Positions 13,497-13,846 of a DNA stretch of 13,846 nucleotides are shown here, piece after piece. Each line of letters opens with the position of its first letter. The stretch's first letter is position 1. Under the pieces are notes generated by a model. It had not been told where the DNA came from. It ran no database searches and worked only from the letters and a program-made list of their open reading frames with translations. The translations under genes and the position numbers were made by a program. Source of the DNA: Acetobacteraceae bacterium (GTDB taxonomy: Bacteria; Pseudomonadota; Alphaproteobacteria; Acetobacterales; Acetobacteraceae); NCBI GenBank assembly GCA_027323595.1, contig DAHWBL010000054.1, positions 1-13,846 of the forward strand. Direction: 5' to 3'.

Positions 13497-13846
13497 ATGA
13501 AGTTTCTCGACGAGGCCAAGATCTACTGCCGCTCCGGTGATGGCGGCGACGGCGTGATCGCCTTCCGCCGCGAAAAGCACATGGAGTTCGGCGGCCCCGA
13601 CGGCGGCACCGGCGGGCGCGGTGGCGACATCATCTTCGAGGCCGTCAACGGCCTGAACACCCTGATCGATTTTCGCTACACCCAGCATTTCCGCGCCGCC
13701 AAGGGCGGCAACGGCGCCGGCTCGGACCGCACCGGCGCGGGCGCGTCGGACGTGGTGATCAAGGTCCCCATCGGCACCCAGATCATCGATGACGCCCGCC
13801 AGACCCTGCTCGCCGATCTCGACACCCCCGGCAGGCGTGTCACGCT
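13497..13846 (+). CDS. obgE: GTPase Obg/CgtA (3' end beyond window)
   Basis: 116 complete codons are visible and the frame runs off the window. It starts MKFLDEAKIYCRSGDGGDGV and continues with AFRREKHMEFGGPDGGTGGRGG, the glycine-rich Obg fold. IDFRYTQHFRAAKGGNG and ASDVVIKVPIGTQI follow. The GTPase domain is not yet reached. Obg binds the large ribosomal subunit and links its assembly to (p)ppGpp and growth control. Its place after rplU-rpmA is conserved widely. The ribosome site is not obvious, and the terminator upstream suggests it needs read-through or its own promoter. Confidence 0.97.
   Translation, partial: MKFLDEAKIYCRSGDGGDGVIAFRREKHMEFGGPDGGTGGRGGDIIFEAVNGLNTLIDFRYTQHFRAAKGGNGAGSDRTGAGASDVVIKVPIGTQIIDDARQTLLADLDTPGRRVT

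Noticed and set aside
12666..13688. 340-aa minus-strand open frame across rplU, rpmA and obg
   Set aside because: It overlaps three universally conserved genes on the other strand, so it cannot be a real gene.

Overview
The window is GC-rich, tightly packed bacterial DNA. The rplU-rpmA-obg block, the tRNA and the protein sequences look alphaproteobacterial, most likely Rhodospirillales/Acetobacterales. That assignment rests on reading the proteins only; no search was run.

Left part (1-2750, + strand): the 3' end of a GntR/HutC-type regulator with a UTRA domain, a 4,5-dihydroxyphthalate decarboxylase-like cytoplasmic protein, and a secreted NitT/TauT-type solute-binding protein with no partner permease or ATPase in view. 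These converge, 17 bp apart, on a minus-strand LDH2-family (malate/L-lactate/ureidoglycolate-type) NAD(P)-dependent dehydrogenase (2768-3832).

Centre (3833-12239): a 330-bp divergent control region separates the LDH2 gene from a seven-gene plus-strand operon. The order is M24-fold metallohydrolase, SDR oxidoreductase, LIV-type ABC importer (binding protein, LivH, LivM, LivG, LivF) and FAD-linked D-2-hydroxyacid dehydrogenase. Several junctions are translationally coupled (1-, 8- and 4-bp overlaps). The control region holds an exact FNR/FixK-type box (TTGAT-N4-ATCAA, 4001-4014), a 7+7 bp dyad and a TATAGA -10 element placed so that the box is centred at about -71.5. A plausible reading is an uptake and catabolism island: import of a small amide or amino-acid-like compound, cleavage by the M24 protein, then oxidation of hydroxy-acid products by enzymes of opposite stereochemical families (LDH2 usually L, FAD-linked usually D). 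The substrate is unknown. The M24 protein keeps all five metal ligands but lacks the three conserved non-ligand histidines of X-Pro peptidases, so 'peptidase' is probably the wrong name.

Right part (12432-13846): a minus-strand tRNA-Ser(CGA), then the housekeeping operon rplU-rpmA with a good sigma70 promoter and a strong intrinsic terminator, then the 5' end of obg. The tRNA 3' end faces the catabolic region, so the tRNA may mark the boundary between core and accessory DNA. No integrase or att repeat was seen. There are no CRISPR arrays, insertion sequences or phage genes in the window.
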